A stretch of 64,000 nt of DNA from Rhizobium mayense (GTDB lineage Bacteria; Pseudomonadota; Alphaproteobacteria; Rhizobiales; Rhizobiaceae): assembly GCF_030272705.1 (NCBI RefSeq), contig NZ_JARFYM010000013.1, forward strand, positions 91,501 to 155,500, written 5' to 3'. The translations under genes were made by a program, and so were the position numbers. The notes beneath the pieces were generated by a model. That model saw only the letters and a program-made list of their open reading frames with translations. It made no database searches and had not been told where the DNA came from. This document shows, one piece after another, positions 9,001-17,433 of this stretch (within the stretch, counting starts at the first letter, position 1; every line of letters begins with the position of its first letter).

Positions 9001-9983
9001 GGAAGGCGTCCCTCCAATTCGTCATCGATATGAACGCGAATGATCTCGTCGAAGGAACTCTCAGCCACAAAACCGAGTTCCCTTGCCCGCGTCGCCGTAA
9101 AGCCTTGCGCCCAGCCGGAGACGATGCGCATCACCAGCTCGTCCGGTTCGCGGCGGATCAGTTTTACCGCCTTGTCGCCTGCGATCCGGCGAAGTGCCTC
9201 GATCTGCTCGCCGACCGTGGCGCTCACACCCGGCATGGAAAGATTGCGATCGGCACCAAGCGGCGCAAGATCGATCGTTGCGCCGTGGATAAGAAAGCCG
9301 ACGGCCGAACGGGGCGAGGCATGCCAATGCCGCACGTCCTCCGGCACCGGCAGCACGGCTTCCATGCCGATCAGCGGCTCCCGCAATATGCCGGAGAAGA
9401 AACCCGAGGCGGCGCGATTCGGTTTGCCGGGACGAATGCAGATGGTCGGTAGGCGAATACTAATGCCGTCGAAAATGCCGCGGCGCGTATAGTCAGCCAA
9501 CAACAGCTCGCTGATCGCCTTCTGCGTGCCGTAACTCGTGAGGGGCGTCAGATGGAAATCGTCGGGGATCGGCGTCGGAAAGGGCGAGCCGAAGACGGCG
9601 CAGGAAGAGGTAAAGACGACGCGCGGCTTGTAGCCATCCTTGGCATGGGCGGCACGAATCGCCTCGAACAGCTGCCGGGTGCCGTCGAGATTGATGCGAT
9701 ACCCCTTGTCGAAATCGAGTTCCGCCTCGCCTGAGACGATCGCTGCAAGATGGAAGATCACATCCGGCCGTCTGGCCACGATCTTCTCCGCCGTCTCCGG
9801 TGCGGACAGATCGCGGGCGCGGGCTTTCACCTTGCCGCTGAAGCCCTTGGGCAGAGACGGTTCGATGACATCGATCAAAGTTAGCCTGGTAATCTCCTGG
9901 CCGCCGAGACCGTTATCGGCCACCAGCCTTGCCGTCAATTTCCGGCCGATCATGCCGGCTGCTCCGATGATGGCTACGTGCAT
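8997..9983 (-). CDS. denD: D-erythronate dehydrogenase (DenD)-like NAD-dependent epimerase-family enzyme
   Basis: 328-residue extended SDR. The NAD motif is GAAGMIG (7-13), followed by the FHLAAIVSGEAELD segment typical of DenD. The catalytic residues are Y151 and K155 (SYGTQKA), with a serine in TSSCAVFG. DenD oxidises D-erythronate to 2-oxo-tetronate, which normally passes to an OtnK kinase and OtnC decarboxylase. Neither is present here; a dehydrogenase and a dehydratase follow instead. It is the first gene of the operon, and its promoter should lie in the 258-bp gap 9984-10241, where I recognise no clear motif. Confidence 0.82.
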   Translation of the reverse strand: MHVAIIGAAGMIGRKLTARLVADNGLGGQEITRLTLIDVIEPSLPKGFSGKVKARARDLSAPETAEKIVARRPDVIFHLAAIVSGEAELDFDKGYRINLDGTRQLFEAIRAAHAKDGYKPRVVFTSSCAVFGSPFPTPIPDDFHLTPLTSYGTQKAISELLLADYTRRGIFDGISIRLPTICIRPGKPNRAASGFFSGILREPLIGMEAVLPVPEDVRHWHASPRSAVGFLIHGATIDLAPLGADRNLSMPGVSATVGEQIEALRRIAGDKAVKLIRREPDELVMRIVSGWAQGFTATRARELGFVAESSFDEIIRVHIDDELEGRLP

Positions 9984-10241
9984 GGAATCCTCCCTCGCAA
10001 ATGACCATCAGCGGGCGGCTCCTCCGTCCCGATGTACGTCAATCATTTCGCCTAGCTGTTTGATAAACCCATGGCGCCAGCATGCAAATGAAATTGGCGG
10101 GCGAGAGGCAAAATCTCCGAAAAACAGATTGGCCGAATTGGAAAATATCAAAACCAACGGGAGATCAAAAAAGATGGGCGAGACCTTGCGGTCCCACCCA
10201 TAAAGTATCGGGCACTGGGGCTAACACCCGACAGGGCATTC

Positions 10242-13200
10242 CTATTCGGCGGCGATAGGGAGAATTTCTGCCGAATGGTTGTTATCGTTATGGTGATGCT
10301 GTTTCAGCGGACGGTTGCCTGTCAGCCTGCGGATCAGCACGTAGAACACCGGCGTCATGAAGATGCCGAAGAAAGTCACGCCGATCATGCCCGAGAACAC
10401 CGCGACACCCATGGCGGCGCGCATCTCGGCGCCGGCACCGGTCGAGGTGACCAACGGCACGACACCCATAATGAAGGCCATGGAGGTCATCAGGATCGGG
10501 CGCAGACGCAGGCGGCTGGCCTCGATGGCGGCCTGAACCGGCGTGCGGCCCTCGAATTCCAGCTCGCGGGCGAACTCCACGATCAGGATCGCGTTCTTCG
10601 CCGACAGGCCGACGAGCACCACGAGGCCGATCTGGGTGAAGATGTTGTTGTCTCCACCCGTGAGCCAGACCCCGGTCAACGCCGCCAATACGCCCATCGG
10701 CACGATCATGATGATGGCGAGCGGCAAGGTCAGGCTCTCATATTGGGCGGCCAGCACGAGGAAGACGAGCAGCAGCGCCAGCGGGAAAACAACGACGCTG
10801 GAATTGCCGGCCAGAATCTGCTGGTAGGTCAGGTCCGTCCACTCGAAGTCTATGCCGGGCGGCAACGTCTCATGGAGAATCTTCTCGATCGCCGCCTGTG
10901 CCTGGCCAGACGAGTAGCCAGGTGCCGGGCCGCCATTGATATCAGCCGCAAGGAAGCCGTTATAGCGGTTCGTGCGTTCCGGACCGGTGGTGGCGTCCAC
11001 CTTCAGCAGGGCCGAAAGTGGGATCATCTGGCCCGATGCCGAACGAACCTTCAACTGGCCGATATCTTCCGGCTGAGCGCGGAACTTGGCATCGGCCTGC
11101 ACCCGGACGCTGTAGGTGCGGCCGAAGGCGTTGAAGTCGTTCACGTAGAACGAACCGAGATAGATCTGCAGCGTCTGGAAGACGTCGGTGACGGAGACCC
11201 CGAGCTGCTCGGCCTTGGCGCGGTCGAGATCGGCAAAGAGCTGCGGCACGTTGATCTGGAAGCTCGAGAAGATGCCGGTGAGTTCCGGCGTCTGGTAGGC
11301 CTTTGCGATCACTGCCTTGGCCGCCTGGTCGAGCGCCTGGTTACCGAGGCCGGCGCGATCCTCGATCTGCAGCTTGAAGCCGCCTGTCGTGCCGAGGCCG
11401 TTGACCGGCGGCGGCGGGAACATGGCGATGAAGGCATCCTGGATGGCGCCGAACTTCTGGTTCAGCGCCATGGCGATCGCCCCGCCCGAAAGGTCGGGCG
11501 TCTTGCGCTCATCGAAATCCTTCAGCGTGACGAACACGATGCCGGCATTCGAGGAATTGGTGAAGCCGTTGATCGACAGGCCAGGGAAGGCGATCGCATT
11601 GGCGACGCCCGGCTGCTTCAGCGCTATGTCCGTCATGCGCTTGATCACGTCTTCCGTGCGGTCGAGGCTCGCGGCATCCGGCAGCTGTGCAAAGCCGATC
11701 AGATACTGCTTGTCCTGCGACGGCACGAAACCGCCGGGAACTGTGGTGAACAGGCTGTAGGTCGCCCCCACCAGCGCGAGATAGAGCACCATGACGATGC
11801 TCTTGCGCGACACCAGGCCGCCGACGCCCTTGCCGTAGTACTTCGAACCGGCCCCGAACGCCCGGTTGAAGCCGCGGAAGAACCAGCCGAAGATGGCGTC
11901 CATGAACCGCGTCAACCAATCCTTCGGTGCATGATGGCCCTTCAAGAGCAGGGATGCCAGTGCCGGAGACAGGGTGAGCGAGTTGAAGGCAGAGATGACG
12001 GTCGAGATGGCGATCGTCAGCGCGAACTGGCGGTAGAACTGGCCGGACAGGCCGGAGATGAAGGCGAGCGGCACGAAGACCGCGACAAGGACCAGCGCGA
12101 TCGCGATGATCGGACCGGAGACTTCCTTCATGGCCTTGTAGGTGGCGTCTCGCGGACTGAGGCCGTTCTCGATATTGCGTTCGACGTTCTCGACCACCAC
12201 GATCGCGTCGTCCACGACGATACCGATCGCCAGCACCAGGCCGAACAGACTGAGCGCGTTGATCGAGAAGCCGAAGACATACATCACCGCAAAGGTGCCG
12301 ATGATCGACACTGGAACGGCGATCAGCGGGATGATCGAGGCGCGCCATGTCTGCAGGAACAGGATGACGACGAGGACGACGAGCGCGATGGCTTCGAGCA
12401 GAGTGTCGATCACCTTCTCGATCGAGGCGCGGACGAATTTCGTCGTGTCATAGACGATCTCGTACTTGACGCCCGCCGGCATGGCCTGTTGCAGCTCGTT
12501 CATGGTCGAGCGCACGTTGTTCGCGATCTCGATCGCGTTCGAACCGGGCGCCTGAAGAACCGCGACGGCGACCGCCGGCTTGCCGTCGAGCAGCGAACGC
12601 AGCGTATAGTCTTCCGCACCGAGCTCGACGCGGGCAACGTCGCGAAGGCGGGTGATCTCGCCGTTGGCGCCCGTCTTGACGATGATGTTGCCGAACTCCT
12701 CGGGTGTGCGCAGGCGGCCCTGGGCATTCACGTTGAGCTGCAGATCCACGCCCGGCCGGCTGGGTGAGGCACCGATGATGCCGGCCGCAGCCTGGACGTT
12801 CTGAGAGCTGATCGCATTGCTGATGTCGCTGGCGGCAAGATTATGCTCGGCCGCCTTCTGCGGATCGATCCACACGCGCATGGAATAGTCACCGGCGCCG
12901 AAGACCTGCACCTGCCCGACGCCTTCGATGCGGGCGAGCCGGTCCTTGACGTTCAGGGTCGCATAGTTTCGCAGATAGGTGATGTCGTGGTCGGCCCCGT
13001 CCGAGACGAGGTTGACGACCATGATGAAGTCGGGCGAGCTCTTGACGGTCGTGATGCCGAGGGAGCGGACTTCCGCGGGCAGGCGCGGCTCGGCCTGCGA
13101 AACACGGTTTTGCACGAGCTGCTGCGCTTTGTCCGGATCCGTGCCGAGCTTGAAGGTGACCGTCACGTTGAGAACGCCGTCGGACGTTGCCTGGCTGGAC

Positions 13201-13439
13201 ATGTAGAGCATGCCCTCGACGCCGTTGATCTGCTCTTCGAGCGGCGTCGCCACCGTTTCGGCGATGACGGTCGGGTTGGCGCCGGGATAGGTGGCGCGCA
13301 CGACGATCGACGGCGGCACGACCTCTGGATATTCGGAGATCGGCAGCGCTCTGAGGCCGATCAGGCCGGCGACCACGATGAGGACCGAAAGAACACCGGC
13401 AAAGACCGGGCGGTCAACAAAGAATCTGGAGATGTTCAT
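10242..13439 (-). CDS. RND multidrug efflux permease (HAE1 family, AcrB/BepE/SmeB type)
   Basis: 1065 residues, the normal length. It has twelve transmembrane helices in the RND pattern: an N-terminal FFVDRPVFAGVLSVLIVVAG helix, two large periplasmic loops, and the proton-relay helix GIVVDDAIVVVENVERN with paired aspartates in TM4. It forms the inner-membrane trimer of a tripartite pump that exports hydrophobic drugs and plant phenolics using proton motive force. The adaptor gene lies 119 bp upstream on the same strand. No outer-membrane channel gene is nearby, so the pump must use one encoded elsewhere. Confidence 0.95.
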   Translation of the reverse strand: MNISRFFVDRPVFAGVLSVLIVVAGLIGLRALPISEYPEVVPPSIVVRATYPGANPTVIAETVATPLEEQINGVEGMLYMSSQATSDGVLNVTVTFKLGTDPDKAQQLVQNRVSQAEPRLPAEVRSLGITTVKSSPDFIMVVNLVSDGADHDITYLRNYATLNVKDRLARIEGVGQVQVFGAGDYSMRVWIDPQKAAEHNLAASDISNAISSQNVQAAAGIIGASPSRPGVDLQLNVNAQGRLRTPEEFGNIIVKTGANGEITRLRDVARVELGAEDYTLRSLLDGKPAVAVAVLQAPGSNAIEIANNVRSTMNELQQAMPAGVKYEIVYDTTKFVRASIEKVIDTLLEAIALVVLVVILFLQTWRASIIPLIAVPVSIIGTFAVMYVFGFSINALSLFGLVLAIGIVVDDAIVVVENVERNIENGLSPRDATYKAMKEVSGPIIAIALVLVAVFVPLAFISGLSGQFYRQFALTIAISTVISAFNSLTLSPALASLLLKGHHAPKDWLTRFMDAIFGWFFRGFNRAFGAGSKYYGKGVGGLVSRKSIVMVLYLALVGATYSLFTTVPGGFVPSQDKQYLIGFAQLPDAASLDRTEDVIKRMTDIALKQPGVANAIAFPGLSINGFTNSSNAGIVFVTLKDFDERKTPDLSGGAIAMALNQKFGAIQDAFIAMFPPPPVNGLGTTGGFKLQIEDRAGLGNQALDQAAKAVIAKAYQTPELTGIFSSFQINVPQLFADLDRAKAEQLGVSVTDVFQTLQIYLGSFYVNDFNAFGRTYSVRVQADAKFRAQPEDIGQLKVRSASGQMIPLSALLKVDATTGPERTNRYNGFLAADINGGPAPGYSSGQAQAAIEKILHETLPPGIDFEWTDLTYQQILAGNSSVVVFPLALLLVFLVLAAQYESLTLPLAIIMIVPMGVLAALTGVWLTGGDNNIFTQIGLVVLVGLSAKNAILIVEFARELEFEGRTPVQAAIEASRLRLRPILMTSMAFIMGVVPLVTSTGAGAEMRAAMGVAVFSGMIGVTFFGIFMTPVFYVLIRRLTGNRPLKQHHHNDNNHSAEILPIAAE

Positions 13440-13558
13440 ATCAAAGCCCCCTCTGGGGAGAAAACGGATGCAAAACTCCTGTCCGGCGATTTGAGGGCCG
13501 CCGGCGGATCATGCGATTTCGGATATCGGCCTTCTCCCCACGGGCAGAAGGCGAAGTC

Positions 13559-14749
13559 TTATTGAGAGGTCGCGACCTTCTCGGCCAACTGCGGTGCGAC
13601 GACCGCACCGGGGCGGATGCGCTGCAACCCGTTGACGACGATCTTTTCACCGACTTCCAGGCCGTTCTCGATCACTCGCTGCCCGTCGACCAGCGACCCG
13701 AGTTGGACCTGCCGGTAATTGACCTTGTTTTCACCATCAACGACGAAGACGAACTTCTTGTCCTGATCGGTGCCGACTGCGCGGTCGCTGATGACGATCC
13801 TGTTTTCAGCTTTCGGCTGACCCATGCGAACACGCACGAACTGACCCGGGATCAGACGGCCACCTTGATTGTCGAAGACCGCGCGCACCGCTATCGTGCC
13901 GCTGGCGGCATCCACCTCGTTGTCGATGAGCTGCAGCTTGCCCTTGATCGGGGTGCCATCGTCGCTGGTCGTGCCAATCTGGACGGGGATCCGCTCGACC
14001 GGCGGAGCCGCGCCGTCAGTCACCGGGAGCTGCGCGAGCGCCTCGGTGACCGTCTGTTCGCTTGCATTGAAGCTGGCGTAGATCGGATCGACCGATACCA
14101 GCGTCGTCAGCGCGGGAGAAGCGGAGCCTGCGGCAACGAGGTTGCCGACCGTGACTTCGATCTTGCCCACGCGGCCAGCGATCGGAGCGCGAACCTGCGT
14201 ATAGTCGAGGTTCAGCTGTGCCGTCCGCAGGGCGGCTTGCGCTGCCTTCAGATTGGCAGCAGCCTCGGTATAATTGCTGGCGCGCGTATCCATGTCGCTC
14301 TGCGAAATCGTCTTGTTATCGGAGAGCCTCTGACCGCGGTCGACTTCGACCTTGGCGAGATTCAGCTTCGCATCAGCCGCGGCAACTTCCGCCTGCGCCT
14401 GGGCGACGGCCGCCTCATAGGGTGCCGGGTCGATCGTCACCAGCAGGTCGCCCTGCTTGACCAACGCGCCTTCGCGGAAATGCACCGACTGGATGGCGCC
14501 GGACACGCGCGGGCGCACCTCCACACGATCGATGGCTTCGAGCCGGCCGGAAAACTCCTGCCAAGTCGTGATATCGCGCGCCTCGACGGCGGCGACGGTG
14601 ACGGGAATGGCCGGCTTCGCAGCCGGGGCGGCCGCCTCGGTCGCTTGCGCGCCGCGCGGCAAATCCAGATAAAAGGCTGCGCCTGCAACGGCCACAGCAA
14701 CACCCATGCCGGCGCCCCACAGGGCCCAGCGCTTACCGTTGGACTTCAT
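13559..14749 (-). CDS. RND efflux periplasmic adaptor (membrane fusion protein)
   Basis: 396 residues. An N-terminal hydrophobic anchor (WGAGMGVAVAVAGAAFYL) is followed by the biotinyl-lipoyl half-motif SGRLEAIDRVEVRPRVSG and the coiled-coil hairpin rich in A, Q and E (about 105-170). The second lipoyl half (RAPIAGRVGKIEVTVGNLV) and the beta-barrel and membrane-proximal domains come next. It bridges the RND permease to an outer-membrane channel. It is transcribed between the hydrolase-like gene (79-bp gap) and the permease. Confidence 0.95.
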   Translation of the reverse strand: MKSNGKRWALWGAGMGVAVAVAGAAFYLDLPRGAQATEAAAPAAKPAIPVTVAAVEARDITTWQEFSGRLEAIDRVEVRPRVSGAIQSVHFREGALVKQGDLLVTIDPAPYEAAVAQAQAEVAAADAKLNLAKVEVDRGQRLSDNKTISQSDMDTRASNYTEAAANLKAAQAALRTAQLNLDYTQVRAPIAGRVGKIEVTVGNLVAAGSASPALTTLVSVDPIYASFNASEQTVTEALAQLPVTDGAAPPVERIPVQIGTTSDDGTPIKGKLQLIDNEVDAASGTIAVRAVFDNQGGRLIPGQFVRVRMGQPKAENRIVISDRAVGTDQDKKFVFVVDGENKVNYRQVQLGSLVDGQRVIENGLEVGEKIVVNGLQRIRPGAVVAPQLAEKVATSQ

Positions 14750-14828
14750 GTTAGTCTCTCCTTTTGATCCCGGCTTGGGACACGGGACCGAAAATTCCTA
14801 TCGTCTCGACATCATCAGACTTGGTCGA

Positions 14829-15641
14829 TCAAGCCTGCACATCTTCGACAAACTGCTTGAAACAACAGCAGACATCCTGTTGCCATGACGGCTTGTCTTT
14901 CGACTGCCCGCCATAGATGGTGGGCCAGCCCGTCCCGGCGGGAAGGACTTGCTGGCGAACACGGACGCCGGCCCCTTTCAGGCGACTGCCGTATTCCATG
15001 CCCTCGTCGCGGAGCGGGTCGTCCTCGGCCGTGAGCACCAATGCCGGCGCAAGGCCCGAAAGCCGCGAACAGTATCGAGGCGCCGCATAGGGGTGGCAGA
15101 CACCGCCCAGAAAACCCAGGTAACGGTTCCAACCCTCTGTCCAGCGCTCGCGCATGCCGCTTTCCTCCGCCTGGAGGAAAGACTTCGAACCCATGAAGGG
15201 ATCAAGCAGCGGCGATATCAGCACCTGTCCGTCCAGCGAACCCGGCATCTGATCGCGCGCCTTCAAAGCCACGCCCGCTGCAACATTACCGCCCGCTTCC
15301 TCACCGGCGACAAACAGCAGCGATTTTTTCGCCCCGCCCAGCGCAAGCATGTTCCGCTTGTTGCCGAGATAGGCGAGAATCCCGTAGGCACATTCCAGCA
15401 CCTGCGGAAAGGCATTGTGGTTGCCGCTGCTATAATCCGCAGCAACCACGATCGCACCGGCATCCGCAAGGCTTGCGGCAACCGGTCGGTCAATGGCATG
15501 CTCGGTATCGAGAAAGGCGCCACCATGCAGATAAAGCACGATGGGTGCTGCCTTCTTCATACCTTCGCCGTTGTAGATCCGCGCTGCCACCGGCCCCGTG
15601 GGCACGTTTTCCAGCATCACATCTTTCCACGGCGCGCTCAT
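14829..15641 (-). CDS. Alpha/beta-hydrolase (HSL family) protein lacking catalytic Ser and His
   Basis: 270 residues from the ATG at 15641; a longer upstream reading frame adds non-homologous sequence. The hormone-sensitive-lipase fold is clear. The oxyanion motif HGGAF is at 39-43, and LVLTAEDDPLRDEG carries the acid D208. The nucleophile elbow, normally GDSAGG, reads GEEAGG (113-118) with Glu at the serine position, and the usual C-terminal His is absent (LPAGTGWPTIYGG). Three consecutive Cys occur at 258-260. I infer a pseudo-enzyme with a binding or sensing role, or an altered chemistry. It is first in the RND pump operon and divergent from a LysR regulator. Confidence 0.82.
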   Translation of the reverse strand: MSAPWKDVMLENVPTGPVAARIYNGEGMKKAAPIVLYLHGGAFLDTEHAIDRPVAASLADAGAIVVAADYSSGNHNAFPQVLECAYGILAYLGNKRNMLALGGAKKSLLFVAGEEAGGNVAAGVALKARDQMPGSLDGQVLISPLLDPFMGSKSFLQAEESGMRERWTEGWNRYLGFLGGVCHPYAAPRYCSRLSGLAPALVLTAEDDPLRDEGMEYGSRLKGAGVRVRQQVLPAGTGWPTIYGGQSKDKPSWQQDVCCCFKQFVEDVQA

Positions 15642-15777
15642 GAACCCACATCCTTGTCTATTCGATCGAACATGATCTCTTCCGAAAGCCGTTTCTACAC
15701 GTTTCGGACCATGTTCCAAATCCCGCGGCCTCAAGCGCCCCATGCCGCGTTGCAACATTCACATCCCCAACATATTG

Positions 15778-15797
15778 TTATTCCGTTCTGAGAATAA
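15778..15797. promoter_or_regulatory. Candidate LysR operator upstream of the efflux operon
   Basis: TTATTC at 15778-15783 and GAATAA at 15792-15797 form a perfect inverted repeat with an 8-bp spacer, the T-N11-A style layout of LysR sites. It lies 78 bp before the LysR start, in the 233-bp divergent region with the hydrolase/RND operon. Assignment is by position only. Confidence 0.45.
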
Positions 15798-15874
15798 GTA
15801 GCCTATATTCGATCAGACTATTCACCAGAACAAACAATCGACCTCTTTTCGCACCGGTCGAAGGGTACCTTGGA

Positions 15875-16786
15875 ATGGACCAGCTATCAGCAATGCGGGC
15901 ATTCGCACGTGTGGTGGAGACAGGCAACTTCACCCGCGCCGCCACAACTCTCTCCATGCCGAAAGCGACGGTGACGACGCTCATCCAGTCGCTCGAGGCG
16001 CATCTGCACACCAAGCTTCTGAACCGCACGACCCGACGCGTCATGGTAACGACAGACGGAGCACTCTACTACGAACGTGCCATTCAGATCCTTTCCGAAA
16101 TCGAGGAACTGGACGGCAGCATCAGCAATTCGCAGAGCCTGCCGAGCGGCCGTCTGCGTGTCGAAATGGCCGGCGCTTTTGCCGATAACATCGTCATGCC
16201 GGCGCTTTGCGATTTTCATAAGCGCTATCCGGACATCCATATCGATCTTGGCGTCGGCGACCGGCTGGTGGATTACCTGGCGGAGAATGTCGACTGCGCC
16301 CTGCGGGCGGGCATGCCGAGCGATCAGTCACTTATTGCCCGGCGCGTCGGAGAGGTGCACCTCGTCACCTGTGCCGCGCCTCTCTACGTCGAAAATTACG
16401 GCATTCCGGAACGGCCGGAAGAGCTGGAGAGCGGCCACCGCGCAGTCAGCTATTTTCGCGCTCAGACCGGACGGACGATTCCATTCGAATTCAATCGCGG
16501 CAACGAATCGCTGGAAATCAGCCCGCGCTACATCCTCTCGGTCAACGACAGCCGGAGCTATGTCAACGCCGCATTGATGGGCCTCGGCATTGCCCAGGCT
16601 CCGAATTTCATGGTTCGCGACGCGCTTGCAAAGGGCGATCTTATCCCCATCCTTCCCGGCTGGACGCGCAGCCCTCTGCCGCTGCATATCGTCTATCCCC
16701 CGAACCGGCACCTGAGCAACAAGGTGCGCGTGTTCGTCGACTGGCTGGCGAAATTGCTTGCTAGGTCTCGCCTCGGGGAGATTTGA
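15875..16786 (+). CDS. LysR-family transcriptional regulator of the efflux locus
   Basis: 303 residues of the AaeR/DmlR-like LysR group. The HTH covers 1-60 (MDQLSAMRAFARVVETGNFT, STMPKATVTTLIQSLE-like helices), then the effector domain (about 90-295) with RVEMAGAFADNIVMPAL, VDCALRAGMPSD and VRVFVDWLAKLL. It is divergent from the hydrolase-adaptor-permease operon and therefore the probable efflux regulator. The same family is represented by the decayed copy at 61154-61732. Confidence 0.92.
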   Translation: MDQLSAMRAFARVVETGNFTRAATTLSMPKATVTTLIQSLEAHLHTKLLNRTTRRVMVTTDGALYYERAIQILSEIEELDGSISNSQSLPSGRLRVEMAGAFADNIVMPALCDFHKRYPDIHIDLGVGDRLVDYLAENVDCALRAGMPSDQSLIARRVGEVHLVTCAAPLYVENYGIPERPEELESGHRAVSYFRAQTGRTIPFEFNRGNESLEISPRYILSVNDSRSYVNAALMGLGIAQAPNFMVRDALAKGDLIPILPGWTRSPLPLHIVYPPNRHLSNKVRVFVDWLAKLLARSRLGEI

Positions 16787-16794
16787 GCCCCAAG

Positions 16795-16822
16795 ACACCT
16801 TCTCCCGCGCGGGAGAAGGTGT
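16795..16822. repeat. Perfect 28-bp GC-rich palindrome (bidirectional terminator-like)
   Basis: ACACCTTCTCCCGC at 16795-16808 is followed directly by its exact reverse complement to 16822. It lies in the convergent gap between the LysR and AhpD-like genes, so it can form a hairpin at both 3' ends. Related CTTCTCCC/GGGAGAAGG sequence occurs in the repeat at 42350-42502. Confidence 0.7.
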
Positions 16823-16835
16823 GCGGGCGGTACCA

Positions 16836-17297
16836 TCAGTTCCAGGAGGCTCCTGCCTGCTGCCGGACCGTCGCGTTCAAACGATTCCAGACATTGTCGA
16901 CGGCAATTGAGACGATCAAAGCAGACAGTGCTTTTTCGTCATAATATTTGGCCGCCTCATTCCAGACCTCATCGCTCACGGCGTCCGGCCGATCGGCAAG
17001 CCGGGTCATCGCTTCGCCGAGTGCAAGGGCTGCGCGTTCGGCGTCCGTGAAGTAGGGCATTTCGCGCCAGGCGGAGACGCCGACGATCCGCTCGATCGTT
17101 TCTCCCGCCTTCTGCAGCTTGCGGAAACCCATATCGGTGCAGACGCTGCAGCCATTGATCTGGCTGACGCGCATATGCACGAGATCCATGGTGTTCTCGG
17201 AAACGCCGCGGTCTTTGATCGAGGCGCTGACTGCCAAGAGGGCTTGCAGGGTTTCCGGCAGGTTGACGGCGGGGTTCTTCATGCGGGCTTGCATCAT
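16836..17297 (-). CDS. AhpD/carboxymuconolactone decarboxylase-family protein, ECF41-associated
   Basis: 153 residues of the all-alpha AhpD-like fold. The redox pair C50 and C53 is present (INGCSVCTDMG). The residues matching the AhpD proton relay appear altered: the position 12 before the first Cys is Asp, and the usual His four residues after the second Cys is Gly57. Peroxidase activity may therefore be weak or different. The start has an AAGGAGAGA site, with a second ATG directly after it. CMD-family genes are the classic partners of ECF41 sigma factors, and one lies divergently next door, so this gene is its likely target. Confidence 0.85.
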   Translation of the reverse strand: MMQARMKNPAVNLPETLQALLAVSASIKDRGVSENTMDLVHMRVSQINGCSVCTDMGFRKLQKAGETIERIVGVSAWREMPYFTDAERAALALGEAMTRLADRPDAVSDEVWNEAAKYYDEKALSALIVSIAVDNVWNRLNATVRQQAGASWN

Positions 17298-17370
17298 TCT
17301 CTCCTTGAGATGTTTTCAGGTGAGCCCAATTCGGGTTCGATCTTGACGACACGGCCCCACGCCGATTCTT

Positions 17371-17397
17371 TGTCACACCAGCTTGGTTACGTTCGTC
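17371..17397 (+). promoter_or_regulatory. ECF41-type promoter of the sigma factor gene
   Basis: TGTCACA at 17371-17377 and CGTC at 17394-17397 are separated by 16 bp, matching the published ECF41 consensus (TGTCACA at -35, CGTC at -10). It points at the sigma gene 37 bp downstream and implies autoregulation. On the opposite strand a near match, GGTCACA (17431-17425) with CGTC (17409-17406), could serve the AhpD-like gene. Confidence 0.65.
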
Positions 17398-17433
17398 ATA
17401 GGCATGACGGAACGCACGCAAGGAATGTGACCG

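Noticed and set aside
10275..12767. 830-codon plus-strand open frame opposite the RND permease gene
   Set aside because: It is antisense to a clear RND gene, has repetitive Asp/Arg/His-rich composition from high-GC mirror codons, and shows no domain or ribosome site.
13511..14767. 418-codon plus-strand open frame opposite the adaptor gene
   Set aside because: It is a mirror frame of the membrane fusion protein with no recognisable domain.
16795..16822. 28-bp palindrome considered as a regulator operator
   Set aside because: It lies between two convergent gene ends, not at a promoter, and resembles the palindromic repeats elsewhere, so a terminator or repeat is more likely.
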